Assembly (NCBI RefSeq): GCF_005519465.1
Contig: NZ_CP027858.1
Coordinates: 1,612,001-1,676,000 of the forward strand
Direction: 5' to 3'
From: Streptomyces clavuligerus
Lineage (GTDB): Bacteria > Actinomycetota > Actinomycetes > Streptomycetales > Streptomycetaceae
Length of the DNA: 64,000 nt
Under the pieces are notes generated by a model. It worked only from the letters and a program-made list of their open reading frames with translations. It ran no database searches and was not told the origin of the DNA. A program made the translations under genes and the position numbers. Position 1 is the stretch's first letter; the number at the start of each line of letters is the position of its first letter. Shown piece after piece: positions 8,979 to 21,473 of the stretch.

Positions 8979-9878
8979 ATGGAGACGACAGGGAACGACC
9001 AGCAGATTCCCGCGCCCGGCGCCGCCGCGGCGTTCGCTCTGACGCTGCACGACACCCCCGGAGCCCATATCGGCCGCGCCCCGGTGCCCGTTCTCGCGCA
9101 TGAGCCGGGGGCCTCGCTGCGGGAGCGCCGGGAGTCCTTCCGGGAGGTGTACGGGGCGATCGTCGCCCGGATCGGCGAGCCCACGCTGTACGGGGGTTCG
9201 GCGCACGGGCCCAGCGTCCGCTGGCGGGACGCCCACCGGACCGTGCTGCTCGCCGGGGACCGCGCCGGGGCCCGGCTCTCCGTCCACGGGACGGAGGCGC
9301 TGGAGGCGGACGAGCTGAGGGTCTTCGCCTGGGGCGGGGCCTGGTCGGCGGAGGAGCCGCACGACTTCGACCTGCTGCCGTACATCTGGCAGCTCGACCG
9401 CGGCGGGCCCGGTGAGCGCCCGGCCGAGCGCACCGCCGGGCGGATGGCGTCCTCGCTGGAGCACTTCGGGCACGCGCTGGAGCTGATGCTCACCGCCTGG
9501 GTGGAGCAGCTTCCGGCGCAGGTGGGCACGGACTGGGCCGGGTTCGCGCTGACCAGCGGGGCCGACCGGGGCCGCGAGGTGCAGCTCTCCTACGCCCTCG
9601 CGGACGGGCTGCATGTCGGGGTCGACGACCGGGACGGCGAGGACACCCCGGAGCGCGCCGCGCTGATGCGGGCCCGCGGCTGGCACTCCCGCGACCGGGG
9701 CTGGTGGCAGACGGAGTTCCCGCACCCCGAGCGCCCCGAGACGGCTCGGGCGGCCCGGCTCGCCCTGACGGAGCTGCGCGCCCGGGGCACCACCGACCCC
9801 AAGGAGCTGCGTGCCCGGGACGCGAGCTGCAAGGACCGGGGCGAACTGCTTCTGCCGGGCCTGGGCATACGCAACTGA
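8979..9878 (+). CDS. Conserved hypothetical protein
   Basis: From ATG 8979, after GGGCGGC, the protein has 299 residues; an ATG at 8970 is also possible. It is soluble, with no signal peptide or membrane segment. It is rich in acidic and Arg residues, with blocks such as LRERRESFREVYGAIVARIG, FDLLPYIWQLDRGG and GWHSRDRGWWQTEFP. I do not recognise a family with certainty; it looks like the Streptomyces hypothetical proteins of ~300 residues with an adenine- or ligand-binding-like core. It is divergently transcribed from the MMPL gene, and the ~245 bp between them would hold both promoters. Confidence 0.6.
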   Translation: METTGNDQQIPAPGAAAAFALTLHDTPGAHIGRAPVPVLAHEPGASLRERRESFREVYGAIVARIGEPTLYGGSAHGPSVRWRDAHRTVLLAGDRAGARLSVHGTEALEADELRVFAWGGAWSAEEPHDFDLLPYIWQLDRGGPGERPAERTAGRMASSLEHFGHALELMLTAWVEQLPAQVGTDWAGFALTSGADRGREVQLSYALADGLHVGVDDRDGEDTPERAALMRARGWHSRDRGWWQTEFPHPERPETARAARLALTELRARGTTDPKELRARDASCKDRGELLLPGLGIRN

Positions 9879-10273
9879 CCGCCCGCGGCGGGCGGACAGA
9901 GGGCAGGGGCGGCATCCCGGCCCGGCACACATCCGGGACGCGGACACAGCCTGTGCGGAGCCGTGTCGGCGAACAGTCCGGCGCTGCTGTGGGACACGGG
10001 CGGAGCGCACACGTGGGTACCGGGGACACGGCCCACGCGTCCCGGATGTGCCGGGCGCCGTGTCAGGACCGGCCCGGGGACCGCCTGCGGCGCGGGCAAG
10101 GCGTGCCCGCGCGGGAGGGCGGAATCCCCCGGCGCCGCAGCGCGCACACCCGGGGCCCGGGCGCGCACCTTGGGCCGGGCGCGGGACACGCCCCCGAGGC
10201 ACACGGAGACACACCCGGGGGCGACCGCGCCGATGTGGTGCGATCGCCCCCGGGAGGTGCGCGGCGGAAGGGC
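9879..10273. other. Intergenic region with a long imperfect inverted repeat
   Basis: No convincing gene is seen in these 395 bases. A 22-base segment at 9921-9942 (starting CCCGGCACACATCCGGG) is repeated inverted at 10036-10055 with a 2-base difference, enclosing ~90 bases that themselves contain several GGACAC steps. A separate hairpin at 10213-10253 sits just beyond the gatB stop. It could be a structured 3' region, a decayed repeat or a small RNA. Confidence 0.4.
10213..10253 (-). terminator. Hairpin after gatB, probable terminator
   Basis: CCCGGGGGCGA at 10213-10223 pairs perfectly with TCGCCCCCGGG at 10243-10253 across a 19-base loop. It lies about 20 bases past the gatB stop. There is no U-run, which is normal for Streptomyces intrinsic terminators. 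Confidence 0.55.
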
Positions 10274-11785
10274 TCAGCCCTCCGTCACACCCAGCTTCTC
10301 CAGGATCAGTTCCTTGACGCGGGCCGCGTCGGCCTGACCCCGGGTGGCCTTCATGACCGCGCCGACCAGCGCGCCCACGGCCGCCACCTTGCCACCGCGG
10401 ATCTTCTCCGCGACGGCCGCGTTCTGCGCGATGGCCTCGTCCACGGCGGTGCCGAGCGCGCCGTCGTCCGAGACGACCTTCAGTCCGCGCCGCTCGACCA
10501 CGGCGTCCGGCTCGCCCTCGCCCGCGAGGACACCCTCGATGACCTGACGGGCCAGCTTGTCGTTGAGGTCGCCGGAGGAGACCAGCTCGGCCACCCGGGC
10601 GACCTGCGCCGGGGTGATGGGCAGCTCCTCCAGGGCGCGGCCGGACTCATTGGCGTTGCGCGCCAGCTCGCCCGTCCACCACTTGCGGGCCGCCTCGGCC
10701 GGGGCGCCCGCCTCGGTCGTGGCGACGATCAGATCGACCGCGCCCGCGTTGAGGATGGACTGCATGTCCTGCTCGGAGACGCCCCACTCCTCACGGAGCC
10801 GGTTGCGGCGCACCCGGGGCAGCTCCGGCAGGCCCGCCCGCAGCTCCTCGACCCACGCGCGGGCGGGGGCCACCGGCACCAGGTCCGGCTCCGGGAAGTA
10901 CCGGTAGTCCTCGGCGTTGTCCTTGATCCGGCCGGAGGTGGTGGAGCCGTCGTCCTCGTGGAAGTGACGGGTCTCCTGGACGATCGTCCCGCCGGACTCC
11001 AGCACCGCGGCGTGCCGCTGGATCTCGAACCGGGCGGCCCGCTCGACCGAGCGCAGCGAGTTGACGTTCTTGGTCTCGCTGCGGGTGCCGAACACCTCGC
11101 TGCCCTTGGGCATCAGCGAGAGGTTCACGTCGCAGCGCATCTGGCCCATCTCCATCCGGGCCTCGGAGACGCCCAGCGCCCGGATCAGCTCGCGCAGCTC
11201 CGCGACGTACGCCTTGGCGACCTCGGGAGCGCGCTCGCCCGCGCCGGTGATCGGCTTGGTGACGATCTCGATCAGCGGGATGCCCGCGCGGTTGTAGTCC
11301 AGCAGGGAGTGGGACGCGCCGTGGATACGGCCCGTGGCACCGCCGACGTGCGTCGACTTGCCGGTGTCCTCCTCCATGTGGGCGCGCTCGATCTCCACGC
11401 GGAAGATCTCGCCGTCCTCCAGCTGGACGTCCAGATAGCCGTTGAAGGCGATCGGCTCGTCGTACTGCGAGGTCTGGAAGTTCTTCGGCATGTCCGGATA
11501 GAAGTAGTTCTTCCGGGCGAAGCGGCACCACTCGGCGATCTCGCAGTTCAGCGCGAGGCCGATCGTGATGGCCGACTCCACGCCGGTCGCGTTGACGACC
11601 GGGAGGGAGCCGGGCAGACCCAGACAGGTCGGGCAGGTCTGCGTATTGGGCTCGGCACCCAGCTCGGTGGAGCAGCCGCAGAACATCTTGGTCCTGGTGC
11701 CGAGTTCGACATGGACCTCCAGGCCCATGACAGGGTCGTAGCCGGCGAGGGCCGCTTCGTACGACACCAGTTCAGTGACGGTCAC
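10274..11785 (-). CDS. gatB: Asp-tRNA(Asn)/Glu-tRNA(Gln) amidotransferase subunit GatB
   Basis: GatB is the tRNA-binding kinase subunit of GatCAB. It phosphorylates the side chain of misacylated Glu-tRNA(Gln) or Asp-tRNA(Asn), which is then amidated with ammonia delivered from GatA. The 503-residue length is typical. Signatures include [45 protein letters not shown] and [13 protein letters not shown]; the C-terminal GatB/YqeY domain ends the protein ([20 protein letters not shown]). The GTG start at 11785 ([17 protein letters not shown]) is preceded by AGGGAAAG; the longer upstream extension is not GatB-like. It is the last gene of the gatC-gatA-small gene-gatB run. Confidence 0.97.
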   Translation of the reverse strand: MTVTELVSYEAALAGYDPVMGLEVHVELGTRTKMFCGCSTELGAEPNTQTCPTCLGLPGSLPVVNATGVESAITIGLALNCEIAEWCRFARKNYFYPDMPKNFQTSQYDEPIAFNGYLDVQLEDGEIFRVEIERAHMEEDTGKSTHVGGATGRIHGASHSLLDYNRAGIPLIEIVTKPITGAGERAPEVAKAYVAELRELIRALGVSEARMEMGQMRCDVNLSLMPKGSEVFGTRSETKNVNSLRSVERAARFEIQRHAAVLESGGTIVQETRHFHEDDGSTTSGRIKDNAEDYRYFPEPDLVPVAPARAWVEELRAGLPELPRVRRNRLREEWGVSEQDMQSILNAGAVDLIVATTEAGAPAEAARKWWTGELARNANESGRALEELPITPAQVARVAELVSSGDLNDKLARQVIEGVLAGEGEPDAVVERRGLKVVSDDGALGTAVDEAIAQNAAVAEKIRGGKVAAVGALVGAVMKATRGQADAARVKELILEKLGVTEG

Positions 11786-11801
11786 GGTGAAACTTTCCCT
11801 C

Positions 11802-12041
11802 TCAGCCCAGCAGGACGTCGTCGTCGCCGAGGCGCTTGAGCTCGCGCACCAGCAGGGCGATACCCGTGACGATGGCGGCACCGGTGATCGCGGCGTCGAT
11901 CAGCCGGAGCGTGTCGTGCTCGCTACGGGCGGCCTTGATCTGCTTGGCGACACCGAGCGCGCCGAACGCGGTGGTGCCGATCGACAGATAGGTACCGGCC
12001 TTGGACTTCTTGAAGCTCTTGGCCTTCGTCAGTGCACTCAC
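11802..12041 (-). CDS. Small conserved protein between gatA and gatB
   Basis: A 79-residue protein ([20 protein letters not shown]...) whose GTG start overlaps the gatA TGA in a GTGA arrangement, implying translational coupling. A basic N-terminus is followed by two hydrophobic stretches ([17 protein letters not shown] and [19 protein letters not shown]), so it may be a small membrane protein. It ends 16 bases before gatB. I recall similar small proteins inside actinobacterial gat operons but no known role. Confidence 0.65.
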   Translation of the reverse strand: MSALTKAKSFKKSKAGTYLSIGTTAFGALGVAKQIKAARSEHDTLRLIDAAITGAAIVTGIALLVRELKRLGDDDVLLG

Positions 12042-13531
12042 AGGGACTGAGCCTCCTCCAGCAGCGGGTGCCCCCACCTTTCCACGAAGGCGGCCTCGAC
12101 CGCGGCACCGACCGTGTACAGCCGGTCGTCCTGCATCGCGGGGGCGATGATCTGAAGTCCGACCGGGAGGTTGTCCTCCGGGGCCAGGCCGCACGGCAGG
12201 GACATCGCCGCGTTGCCCGCCAGGTTGGTCGGGATGGTGCACAGGTCCGCGAGGTACATCGCCATCGGGTCGTCGGCGCGCTCGCCGATCGGGAAGGCGG
12301 TGGTCGGGGTCGTCGGGGAGACGATCACGTCGACCTGCTCGAACGCCGCGTCGAAGTCCTGCTTGATCAGCGTGCGGACCTTCTGCGCGCTGCCGTAGTA
12401 GGCGTCGTAGTAGCCGGAGCTGAGGGCGTACGTGCCGAGGATGACCCGGCGCTTGACCTCGTCGCCGAAGCCCGCCTCACGGGTGAGCGCGGTGACCTCC
12501 TCGGCGGAGCGGCTGCCGTCGTCGCCGACCCGCAGGCCGTAGCGCATGGCGTCGAAGCGGGCCAGGTTCGAGGAGCACTCGGAGGGCGCGATCAGGTAGT
12601 ACGCCGACAGGGCCAGGTCGAACGAGGGGCAGTCCAGCTCGACGATCTCGGCGCCCAGCTCCCGGAGCAGGGCGACGGACTCGTCGAAGCGCTGCATCAC
12701 ACCGGCCTGGTAGTGCTCGCCGCGGAACTGCTGGACGACACCGACGCGCATCCCCGCGACGCTGCCGTTGCGGGCGGCCTCGACCACCGGGGGGACCGGG
12801 GCGTCGACGGAGGTGGAGTCCAGCGGGTCGTGACCGGCGATGACCTCGTGCAGCAGGGCCGCGTCCAGGACCGTACGGGCACAGGGGCCGCCCTGGTCCA
12901 GGGAGGACGAGAAGGCGACCATGCCGTAGCGGGAGACCCCGCCGTAGGTGGGCTTGACGCCGACGGTGCCGGTGACGGCGGCGGGCTGGCGGATCGAGCC
13001 GCCGGTGTCCGTGCCGATCGCGAGCGGCGCCTCGTAGGCGGCCAGCGCGGCGCTGGAGCCGCCGCCGGAGCCGCCGGGGATCCGGGTCAGGTCCCAGGGG
13101 TTGCCGGTCGGGCCGAAGGCGCTGTTCTCGGTGGAGGACCCCATGGCGAACTCGTCCATGTTGGTCTTGCCGAGGATGACGACGTCCGCTTCCTTCAGCT
13201 TGCGCACCAGGGTGGCGTCGTACGGCGGAATCCAGCCTTCGAGGATCTTGGAGCCCACGGTGGTGGGCACGCCCTCGGTGGTGAAGATGTCCTTCAGCGC
13301 GAGCGGGACACCCGCGAGGGGGCCCAGCTTCCCGCCAGCGGCGCGCTTGGCGTCGACGGCGCGGGCCTGCGCGAGCGCGCCCTCACGGTCGACGTGGAGG
13401 AAGGCGTGGACCTTCTCGTCCACGGCCTCGATGCGTGCGAGGTGCGCCTCGGTGACCTCGACGGCGGTCAGATCGCCCGCGGCGATCCGGGCGGCGATCT
13501 CGGCCGCGGTGAGCTTGATGATGTCCGTCAT
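12038..13531 (-). CDS. gatA: Asp-tRNA(Asn)/Glu-tRNA(Gln) amidotransferase subunit GatA
   Basis: GatA is the glutaminase of GatCAB and belongs to the amidase-signature family. The 497-residue protein shows the signature lysine region [12 protein letters not shown], the Gly/Ser-rich block [13 protein letters not shown] and the nucleophile region [12 protein letters not shown] (Ser-cisSer-Lys triad). It starts at ATG 13531, 8 bases after the gatC stop, and its stop overlaps the next gene's GTG. Complete and of normal length. Confidence 0.97.
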   Translation of the reverse strand: MTDIIKLTAAEIAARIAAGDLTAVEVTEAHLARIEAVDEKVHAFLHVDREGALAQARAVDAKRAAGGKLGPLAGVPLALKDIFTTEGVPTTVGSKILEGWIPPYDATLVRKLKEADVVILGKTNMDEFAMGSSTENSAFGPTGNPWDLTRIPGGSGGGSSAALAAYEAPLAIGTDTGGSIRQPAAVTGTVGVKPTYGGVSRYGMVAFSSSLDQGGPCARTVLDAALLHEVIAGHDPLDSTSVDAPVPPVVEAARNGSVAGMRVGVVQQFRGEHYQAGVMQRFDESVALLRELGAEIVELDCPSFDLALSAYYLIAPSECSSNLARFDAMRYGLRVGDDGSRSAEEVTALTREAGFGDEVKRRVILGTYALSSGYYDAYYGSAQKVRTLIKQDFDAAFEQVDVIVSPTTPTTAFPIGERADDPMAMYLADLCTIPTNLAGNAAMSLPCGLAPEDNLPVGLQIIAPAMQDDRLYTVGAAVEAAFVERWGHPLLEEAQSL

Positions 13532-13539
13532 GGTGATGA

Positions 13540-13836
13540 TCAGTCCTCCCCGAGGATCTGCGGCACCTTGAAACGCTGCTGCTCCTGGGCGGGGGCTCCG
13601 GAGAGCGCCTGCTCGGGAGTGAGCGACGGACGGACCTCGTCCGCGCGCATGACATTGGTCAGCGGCAGCGGGTGGGAGGTCGGGGGCACGTCTTGGTCGG
13701 CGACCTCGGCGACGCGGGCGACCGCGCCGATGATGTCGTCGAGCTGACCGGCGAAGTGGTCGAGTTCATCGCCGGAGAGTTCCAGGCGTGCCAGCCGGGC
13801 GAGGTGGGCGACCTCCTCGCGCGTGATGCCAGGCAT
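13540..13836 (-). CDS. gatC: Asp-tRNA(Asn)/Glu-tRNA(Gln) amidotransferase subunit GatC
   Basis: A 98-residue Gat[21 protein letters not shown] at the N-terminus, [18 protein letters not shown], and the conserved proline segment [18 protein letters not shown]. GatC wraps around GatA and stabilises its contact with GatB. First gene of the operon on the minus strand. The ~240 bp upstream is a C-rich pyrimidine tract with no gene and should hold the promoter. Confidence 0.95.
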   Translation of the reverse strand: MPGITREEVAHLARLARLELSGDELDHFAGQLDDIIGAVARVAEVADQDVPPTSHPLPLTNVMRADEVRPSLTPEQALSGAPAQEQQRFKVPQILGED

Positions 13837-14073
13837 GCAGCGATCCTCAGGGGTGAGTGTGTGTGGTTTGGGGCCAATCCTATGGGGCAGGTGCCCCGGA
13901 CCACGAAACGGTTCGCCCCGGCCCTCCCGGGACCTCCCCGCCGCTCCCCCCGGACGCGTTCCCGCGCCCCCTTCCCGACCCGCTCCCGCCGCTCCGCCCG
14001 AACGCGCCCGTCTGCCCGTTCCCGGCCGCTCTTGTCCGTGCCCGGCCGCTCCCGCCCGCCCTGCCGGTCGCGG

Positions 14074-16245
14074 TCAGGGCACCACTTGGCCGGAGGACTG
14101 GCCGGAGGGTGTGTCCGCCCCGGCGGCGGCGGGCGGCGGGGGGTGCGGAGGCGGCGGCGGGGCGGGGTCGGCCGGGCGGGTGCGGTGCCAGCCGCGCTCG
14201 CCCCGGGCCCGGAGCCAGGCCGTGGCCTCCTGCGGCGGCATCGCGGCGGCCACCAGCCAGCCCTGGACCGCGTCGCAGCCCAGGTCCCGCAGGCGCTCCC
14301 AGGTCTCGTCGTCCTCGACGCCCTCCGCGACCACGAGCAGCCCCAGCGAGTGGGCCAGGTCGACGGTGCAGCGGACGATCTCGGCGTCCTCGGTGTCCAC
14401 GGCGAGGCGCGCCACGAAGGAGCGGTCGATCTTCAGCTCGCTCACCGGGAGCCGCCGCAGATGCACCAGGGAGGAGTAGCCGGTGCCGAAGTCGTCCAGG
14501 GACATCCGCACGCCGTGGTCGGTGAGCCCGGCGAGGGTGTCGGCGGCCCGCTGCGGGTCCTCCAGCAGGACGTGTTCGGTTATCTCCAGCTGGAGCGCGC
14601 CCGCCGGGACCCCGTGCCGGGCGAGCCGGGCGGCGACGGAACCGGCGAAGCCGGGGGTGTGGACGTCGCGCGGCGAGACATTGACGGCGACGGGGACCTT
14701 GAGCCCCTGGGCGCGCCACTTCGCGACCTGCGCCAGGGCCGTGTCGAGGACGTACTCGGTGAGGTGGGGCATCAGCCCCGAGGACTCGGCGATGGCGATG
14801 AACTCGTCCGGGGGCACCCGTCCCCGGTCCGGGTGGACCCAGCGGACCAGGGCTTCGAGCCCGGCCACATGGCCGTCGAAGCGGACCTTCGGCTGGTAGT
14901 GCAGCTCCACCTCGTGGGCGTCCAGCGCCCGGCGCAGATCGCCGAGGAGGCCGAGCCGGTCGGGGGTGTTGCTGTCCCGCTTGGACTCGTAGACCTCCAC
15001 GCCGGTGCGGTCCCGCTTCGCCTGGTACATCGCCACGTCGGCGCGGCGCAGCAGCCCCTCCGCGTCGAGGGCGTGCTCCGGGAAGACGGCGACCCCGGCG
15101 CTGGCCTCCAGGACGAGGGTGAGCCCGTCGAGGTCGAGCGGTGAGGACAGCTCCCCGGCGAGCTGCCGGGCCACCCGCTGGGCGCTGGTGATGGAGTCGG
15201 CGGCGGGCAGCAGGACGGCGAACTCGTCGCCCCCGAGGCGCGCCGCCTCCGCGCCGCGCGGCAGGGCGTGCCGCAGCCGGTGGGCTATCTGCAACAGCAG
15301 CCGGTCGCCCGCGAGATGCCCGAGGGTGTCGTTGACGGAGCGGAAGCGGTCGAGGTCGATGAGGACGAGCGCGGAGCGGGTGCCGTTGCTCTCGGCCTCC
15401 TCCAGCGCGGCCCAGGTCCGCTCCAGCAGCCACTGCCGGTTGGGCAGCCCCGTCAGGGGGTCGCGGAGCTGTTCCTCGGCGCGGGCCCGGGCGATCCACA
15501 GGGTGGAGTCCAGGGCGATGAGCGGGACCGCGAACAGGGGCAGCAGCAGCGGCAGGGCGACGGCGACCACGCAGATCAGCGGGGCGATGCCGAGGAGCGC
15601 GACCGCGACAAGGCCCTGCCGCAGCAGGGCCGTACGCGCGATGGTGGGCAGGCCGCCGCCCTGCGGGGCGAGCGCATACCACAGGAGCAGCCGGCTCACC
15701 CCGAGATACGCCGCGGCGGCGAGCAGTACTTCGGGCGCGGCCCCGATGCCCCAGTCGAGTGGTTCCCAGGGGGTCTCGACGGTGGGCCGGACGCCGAACG
15801 CGTCGAGGACGAGCGCGGCGGCCCCGATGCCGAGGAGGTCGGCGGAGCCGTGCAGGACGCCATGCCTGCGGCGCTGTCTGCGGACGGTGCCGACGAGGGT
15901 GACGACGGCCAGCGAGACCAGTCCGGCGGGCACCCAGCCGTAGAGGAGGAGGACGGCGAGGGTGAGGGCGGCGCCGGAGCCCGTCCCGCCCCACCAGCGG
16001 TCGCGGCCGAGCGCGACCAGATGTCCCACGACGATCCCGGTGAGGATGGCGAAGCCCCAGCCCTCGGTGGAGCCGGGGAAGAGGGCGCGCTCGTCCCGCA
16101 CCGCCCCGGCGATCCCGGTGACGAGGACGAGCACGGCCCCGGCGACGACGGCGGCGGGCAGCCCGGGTGTCATGCCAGCGAGACCCGCCAGGGCCGCGAA
16201 TCCGCGCGGCCGTGGGACCGGGGCGGCGCTCTCGGTCGGTTCCAT
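14074..16245 (-). CDS. rmdB: Membrane GGDEF-EAL protein, cyclic-di-GMP phosphodiesterase (RmdB-like)
   Basis: A 723-residue protein starts at ATG 16245 after GAGGGACGGGA. About seven or more hydrophobic segments occupy the first ~280 residues. A GGDEF domain follows (DPLTGLPNRQWLL, DLDRFRSVNDTLGHLAGD, and intact RLGGDEFAVLLP), then an EAL domain (LEALVRWVHPDRGRVPPDEF, SLDDFGTGYSSLVHL, KIDRSFV) and a Pro-rich tail. Both active-site motifs look intact, so it may synthesise and/or degrade c-di-GMP. Architecture and position beside ligA and gatC match S. coelicolor RmdB (SCO5495, from memory), a phosphodiesterase controlling development. The symbol is by this analogy. Confidence 0.8.
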   Translation of the reverse strand: MEPTESAAPVPRPRGFAALAGLAGMTPGLPAAVVAGAVLVLVTGIAGAVRDERALFPGSTEGWGFAILTGIVVGHLVALGRDRWWGGTGSGAALTLAVLLLYGWVPAGLVSLAVVTLVGTVRRQRRRHGVLHGSADLLGIGAAALVLDAFGVRPTVETPWEPLDWGIGAAPEVLLAAAAYLGVSRLLLWYALAPQGGGLPTIARTALLRQGLVAVALLGIAPLICVVAVALPLLLPLFAVPLIALDSTLWIARARAEEQLRDPLTGLPNRQWLLERTWAALEEAESNGTRSALVLIDLDRFRSVNDTLGHLAGDRLLLQIAHRLRHALPRGAEAARLGGDEFAVLLPAADSITSAQRVARQLAGELSSPLDLDGLTLVLEASAGVAVFPEHALDAEGLLRRADVAMYQAKRDRTGVEVYESKRDSNTPDRLGLLGDLRRALDAHEVELHYQPKVRFDGHVAGLEALVRWVHPDRGRVPPDEFIAIAESSGLMPHLTEYVLDTALAQVAKWRAQGLKVPVAVNVSPRDVHTPGFAGSVAARLARHGVPAGALQLEITEHVLLEDPQRAADTLAGLTDHGVRMSLDDFGTGYSSLVHLRRLPVSELKIDRSFVARLAVDTEDAEIVRCTVDLAHSLGLLVVAEGVEDDETWERLRDLGCDAVQGWLVAAAMPPQEATAWLRARGERGWHRTRPADPAPPPPPHPPPPAAAGADTPSGQSSGQVVP

Positions 16246-16561
16246 TCCCGTCCCTCTCACAGCCGGCGGTGCCGAGGCCTGGCGATGGTTCGTTTCGTCA
16301 TGCCACCACGACTGAATTCCCACCACGCAGCCGTGCACGACAGGCGCACATCTCAACAGTAGGCGGCGTTGGGCTCCGACGGGCAGCGCTCTACAGCTCT
16401 TGCCCGAATGCGACCCGACCACCCTTATCCATCTGCTATGCGCTGAACGGGTGACCTGTACCGGTCGTTCCGCATCCTCTGGGGGCGTCTTGTTCCCGTC
16501 GTGCGTGCGCCCTTCGGCTCCGGGGGCAGGCCCTGTCCGCCCCCCGCGCACGCCCCCCGGG
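16246..16561. other. Intergenic region between ligA and rmdB
   Basis: About 316 bases without a credible gene. The rmdB promoter should lie here; the stretch near 16310-16450 is relatively AT-richer. A GC hairpin (GGGGGC at 16522-16527 with GCCCCC near 16539-16545) just beyond the ligA stop is a plausible terminator for ligA, without a U-tract. Confidence 0.4.
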
Positions 16562-18907
<2,346 letters not shown>

Positions 18908-19909
18908 TCACTCAGGGTTGTCTGCGAGCGATCTCGCGGCACGGGCGCAGTGGGCGAGCGCGGCCCGGGCGTACGCCGGTGAGGCGCCCGCCAGACCGCA
19001 GGTCGGGGTAACTGTCACGGACTCCGCCAGAGTCCCCGGATTCAGCCCCAGCCTGCGCCACAGCGTCCGTACCCCCATGACGCTACCTGCCGGGTCGGAC
19101 AATGCCGTGTCCGTGGACGGCACCACCCCGGCGAAGAGCTTCGTCCCGGCCTCCACGGCCTCCCCGATGGCGTCGTCGTCACGCTCGGTGAGGAGGGTGT
19201 GATCGAAGGAGATCGCCGCCGCCCCGGCCCGGCGGAGCAGGGCGAAGGGGACGTCCGGGGCGCAGGAGTGCACGACGGCCGTCTCCGCGCCGATCACCTC
19301 GCGGAGGGTGGCCTCGACGAGCTGCCGGTCGACGGCCCGGTGGGTGCGGTAGCCGCTGGCGGAACGGATCTGCCCGCGCAGCACGGCGGTGAGCGAGGGC
19401 TCGTCGAGCTGGAGCGCGATCCGGGCGCCGGGCACCCGGCGGCGCACCTCGGCCAGATGGGCGCGCAGCCCCTCCGCGAGCGAGGCGGCCAGGTCGCGGC
19501 AGGCCCCGAGGTCGGAGAGGGCCGCCTCGCCCCCGCGCAGCTCCAGCGCGGCGGCGAGCGTCCACGGCCCCACGGCCTGGACCTTGAGCGGGCCCGCGTA
19601 CCCCTGGGTGAACTCCTCCAGGGCGTCGAGGTCCTCACCGAGCCAGGAGCGGGCCCGCCGGGTGTCGCGGCCCGGCCGGTCGCTGATCCGCCAGCCGCTG
19701 GGCTCGACATGGGCGTACATCTCGACCAGCAGTCCGATGGTCCGCCCGATCATGTCGGCCCCGGGGCCGCGCGCGGGCAGCTCGGGCAGATGGGGGAAGT
19801 CCTCGAAGGACCCGGTGACGGTCTTCGCGGCCTCCCGCGCGTCGCCGCCGGGCATGGACCCGACACCGGTCGCGGGGCCCCAGTCAAACGCTCTCTTCTC
19901 GTCGCTCAC
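18908..19909 (-). CDS. MetE-like methionine synthase family protein
   Basis: The 333-residue protein resembles only the C-terminal catalytic half of cobalamin-independent methionine synthase. It has ATGVGSMPG near the N-terminus, the barrel segments VGPWTLAAALEL and ALQLDEPSLTAVLRG, and putative zinc ligands in VVHSCAPD (His, Cys) and VTPTCGLAG (Cys). Full MetE is ~750 residues, so this is a short 'core' MetE type whose methyl donor differs from that of MetE. It ends 42 bp upstream of the ligA start on the same strand, so the two may share a transcript. The reaction is inferred from family only. Confidence 0.75.
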   Translation of the reverse strand: MSDEKRAFDWGPATGVGSMPGGDAREAAKTVTGSFEDFPHLPELPARGPGADMIGRTIGLLVEMYAHVEPSGWRISDRPGRDTRRARSWLGEDLDALEEFTQGYAGPLKVQAVGPWTLAAALELRGGEAALSDLGACRDLAASLAEGLRAHLAEVRRRVPGARIALQLDEPSLTAVLRGQIRSASGYRTHRAVDRQLVEATLREVIGAETAVVHSCAPDVPFALLRRAGAAAISFDHTLLTERDDDAIGEAVEAGTKLFAGVVPSTDTALSDPAGSVMGVRTLWRRLGLNPGTLAESVTVTPTCGLAGASPAYARAALAHCARAARSLADNPE

Positions 19910-20087
19910 CCGGGAAGGGTACGTGCCCCCGGCGCACCGGACGGCCCGGCCTCCGGGTGGCCGGGCAGCCGGGCGTCCGGGCCGCGCGGCCGGGCGGACA
20001 CACGGCGGGCCCGCCGGCCCGCGCCCGGGGTGCCCGCGCCGAGGACCGGGGCCGGGTCACCGGGCCCGCGTCCGGGTGCCCGGGGGC

Positions 20088-20786
20088 TCAGCCCGCGTCG
20101 GGCCCCGGGCGGACCGTCACGTTCTCGATCACCGCGTCCCGCGGCAGGTCCATCGCGGTGACGACCGCCGTCGCCACGGACTCCGGGTCGATCCAGCGGG
20201 ACGGGTCGTACTCCCGGCCCTCCTGGGAGTGCACCTTCGCCTGCATGGGACCGGCGGTGCGCCCCGGGTACACCGTGGTCACCCGCACGCCCTGGGCGCG
20301 CTCCTCGGCGCGGAGCGCGTCCGCGAGCGCCTTCAGTCCGTGCTTGGACGCGGCGTACGCGCCCCACTCGGCGCGGGCGTCGAGCCCCGCCCCCGAGTTG
20401 ATGAAGATCACCTGGCCGCGCGCGACCCGGAGCTGCGGCAGCAGCAGCCGGGTCAGCTCGGCGGGGGCCACCAGATTGGTGCCGAGCTGCTGGAGCCAGG
20501 TCCGGGGCCGCAGCTCGCCCACCGGGCCGAGGTCGACGATGCCCGCGCTGTGCAGCAGCGAGTCGACCCGGTCGGGCAGCTCCTGGTGGGAGAAGGCCCA
20601 GGAGATCCGCTCGGGTTCGGCCAGATCGGCCACGAGGGTGCGGGCGCCCGGGAAGCGGCCCGCCAGTTCCTTGGCGCGGGCCGCGTTCCGCGCCAGCAGG
20701 ACGAGGTCGTCGCCCCGGGCGTGGAGCCGCCGGGCGACGGCCGCGCCGATGCCCGAGCCCGCCCCGGTGATCACATGAGTTGCCAT
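20088..20786 (-). CDS. SDR family oxidoreductase
   Basis: A short-chain dehydrogenase of 232 residues from ATG 20786 (MATHVITGAGSGIGAAVA). The Rossmann GxxxGxG motif (TGAGSGIG), the NSAG-like strand (LLHSAGIVDLG), the catalytic Ser (FINSGAGLD) and Tyr-x3-Lys (YAASKHGLKA) are all present, so it should be an active NAD(P)H-dependent oxidoreductase. Upstream Met at 20795 is an alternative start. Substrate unknown. Its start is 29 bp from the end of the next minus-strand gene. Confidence 0.85.
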   Translation of the reverse strand: MATHVITGAGSGIGAAVARRLHARGDDLVLLARNAARAKELAGRFPGARTLVADLAEPERISWAFSHQELPDRVDSLLHSAGIVDLGPVGELRPRTWLQQLGTNLVAPAELTRLLLPQLRVARGQVIFINSGAGLDARAEWGAYAASKHGLKALADALRAEERAQGVRVTTVYPGRTAGPMQAKVHSQEGREYDPSRWIDPESVATAVVTAMDLPRDAVIENVTVRPGPDAG

Positions 20787-20815
20787 GCGGACCATGGTCG
20801 CACCCCGGGATCGCC

Positions 20816-21355
20816 CTACCGGGAACCGGCCGGGCCGAGGAGATACTCCAGGGCCCCGGCCCCGTCCTCGGCGAAGAAGACCAGGTCGGCGAGGGGGACG
20901 GGGAGGAATCCCTCGGCCTCCATCCGGCGGAACTGCTGCTTCAGACCGTCGTAGAAGCCCTCGGTGTTCAGCAGGACCACCGGCTTGGTGTGCTTGCCGT
21001 GCTTCTTCAGCTCCAGGATCTCGGTGGCCTCGTCCAGCGTCCCGGCGCCCCCGACCATGATCACCACGGCGTCCGCCCGGGCCAGCAGCTCGGCCTTGCG
21101 CTCCGCGAGATCCCGGGTGACCACCATCTCGTCGGCGTCCGCCCGCGCGACCTGGGCGAGAAAGTCGACGGAGACCCCGACCAGCCGGCCGCCGGACCGC
21201 CGCACCCCGTCGGCCACCACTTTCATCAGACCGCTTTCGGAGCCTCCCCAGACGAGCGTATGGCCGCCCTTTCCGAGGAGTTCGGCGAATTCCCGGGCGG
21301 GGCGGGTATAACGCTCGTCCAGATCGGCCGCGGAGAGAAAGACACAGATGTTCAC
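20816..21355 (-). CDS. TIGR00730 / LOG family Rossmann-fold protein
   Basis: The 179-residue protein belongs to the 'lysine decarboxylase-like' LOG family, many of which are cytokinin riboside 5'-monophosphate phosphoribohydrolases. It has HTLVWGGSESGLMKVVADG and the family motif region VVIMVGGAGTLDEATEILELKK, where canonical PGGxGTxxE is VGGAGTLDE. The Pro-to-Val change is worth noting, but the Gly-Gly-x-Gly-Thr-x2-Glu core is kept. It probably cleaves an N-glycosidic bond of a nucleotide. Confidence 0.8.
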   Translation of the reverse strand: MNICVFLSAADLDERYTRPAREFAELLGKGGHTLVWGGSESGLMKVVADGVRRSGGRLVGVSVDFLAQVARADADEMVVTRDLAERKAELLARADAVVIMVGGAGTLDEATEILELKKHGKHTKPVVLLNTEGFYDGLKQQFRRMEAEGFLPVPLADLVFFAEDGAGALEYLLGPAGSR

Positions 21356-21473
21356 GGAGCCACCGTACGCGGCGCGCGATTCAGGTGTGAACTGTCATCT
21401 CTTCAACGGAAGTTCCAGAAAAAATCTTGACCGGGGACGATGAGTTCCGTGCCGGGGTCCGGTCAGCACTTCC

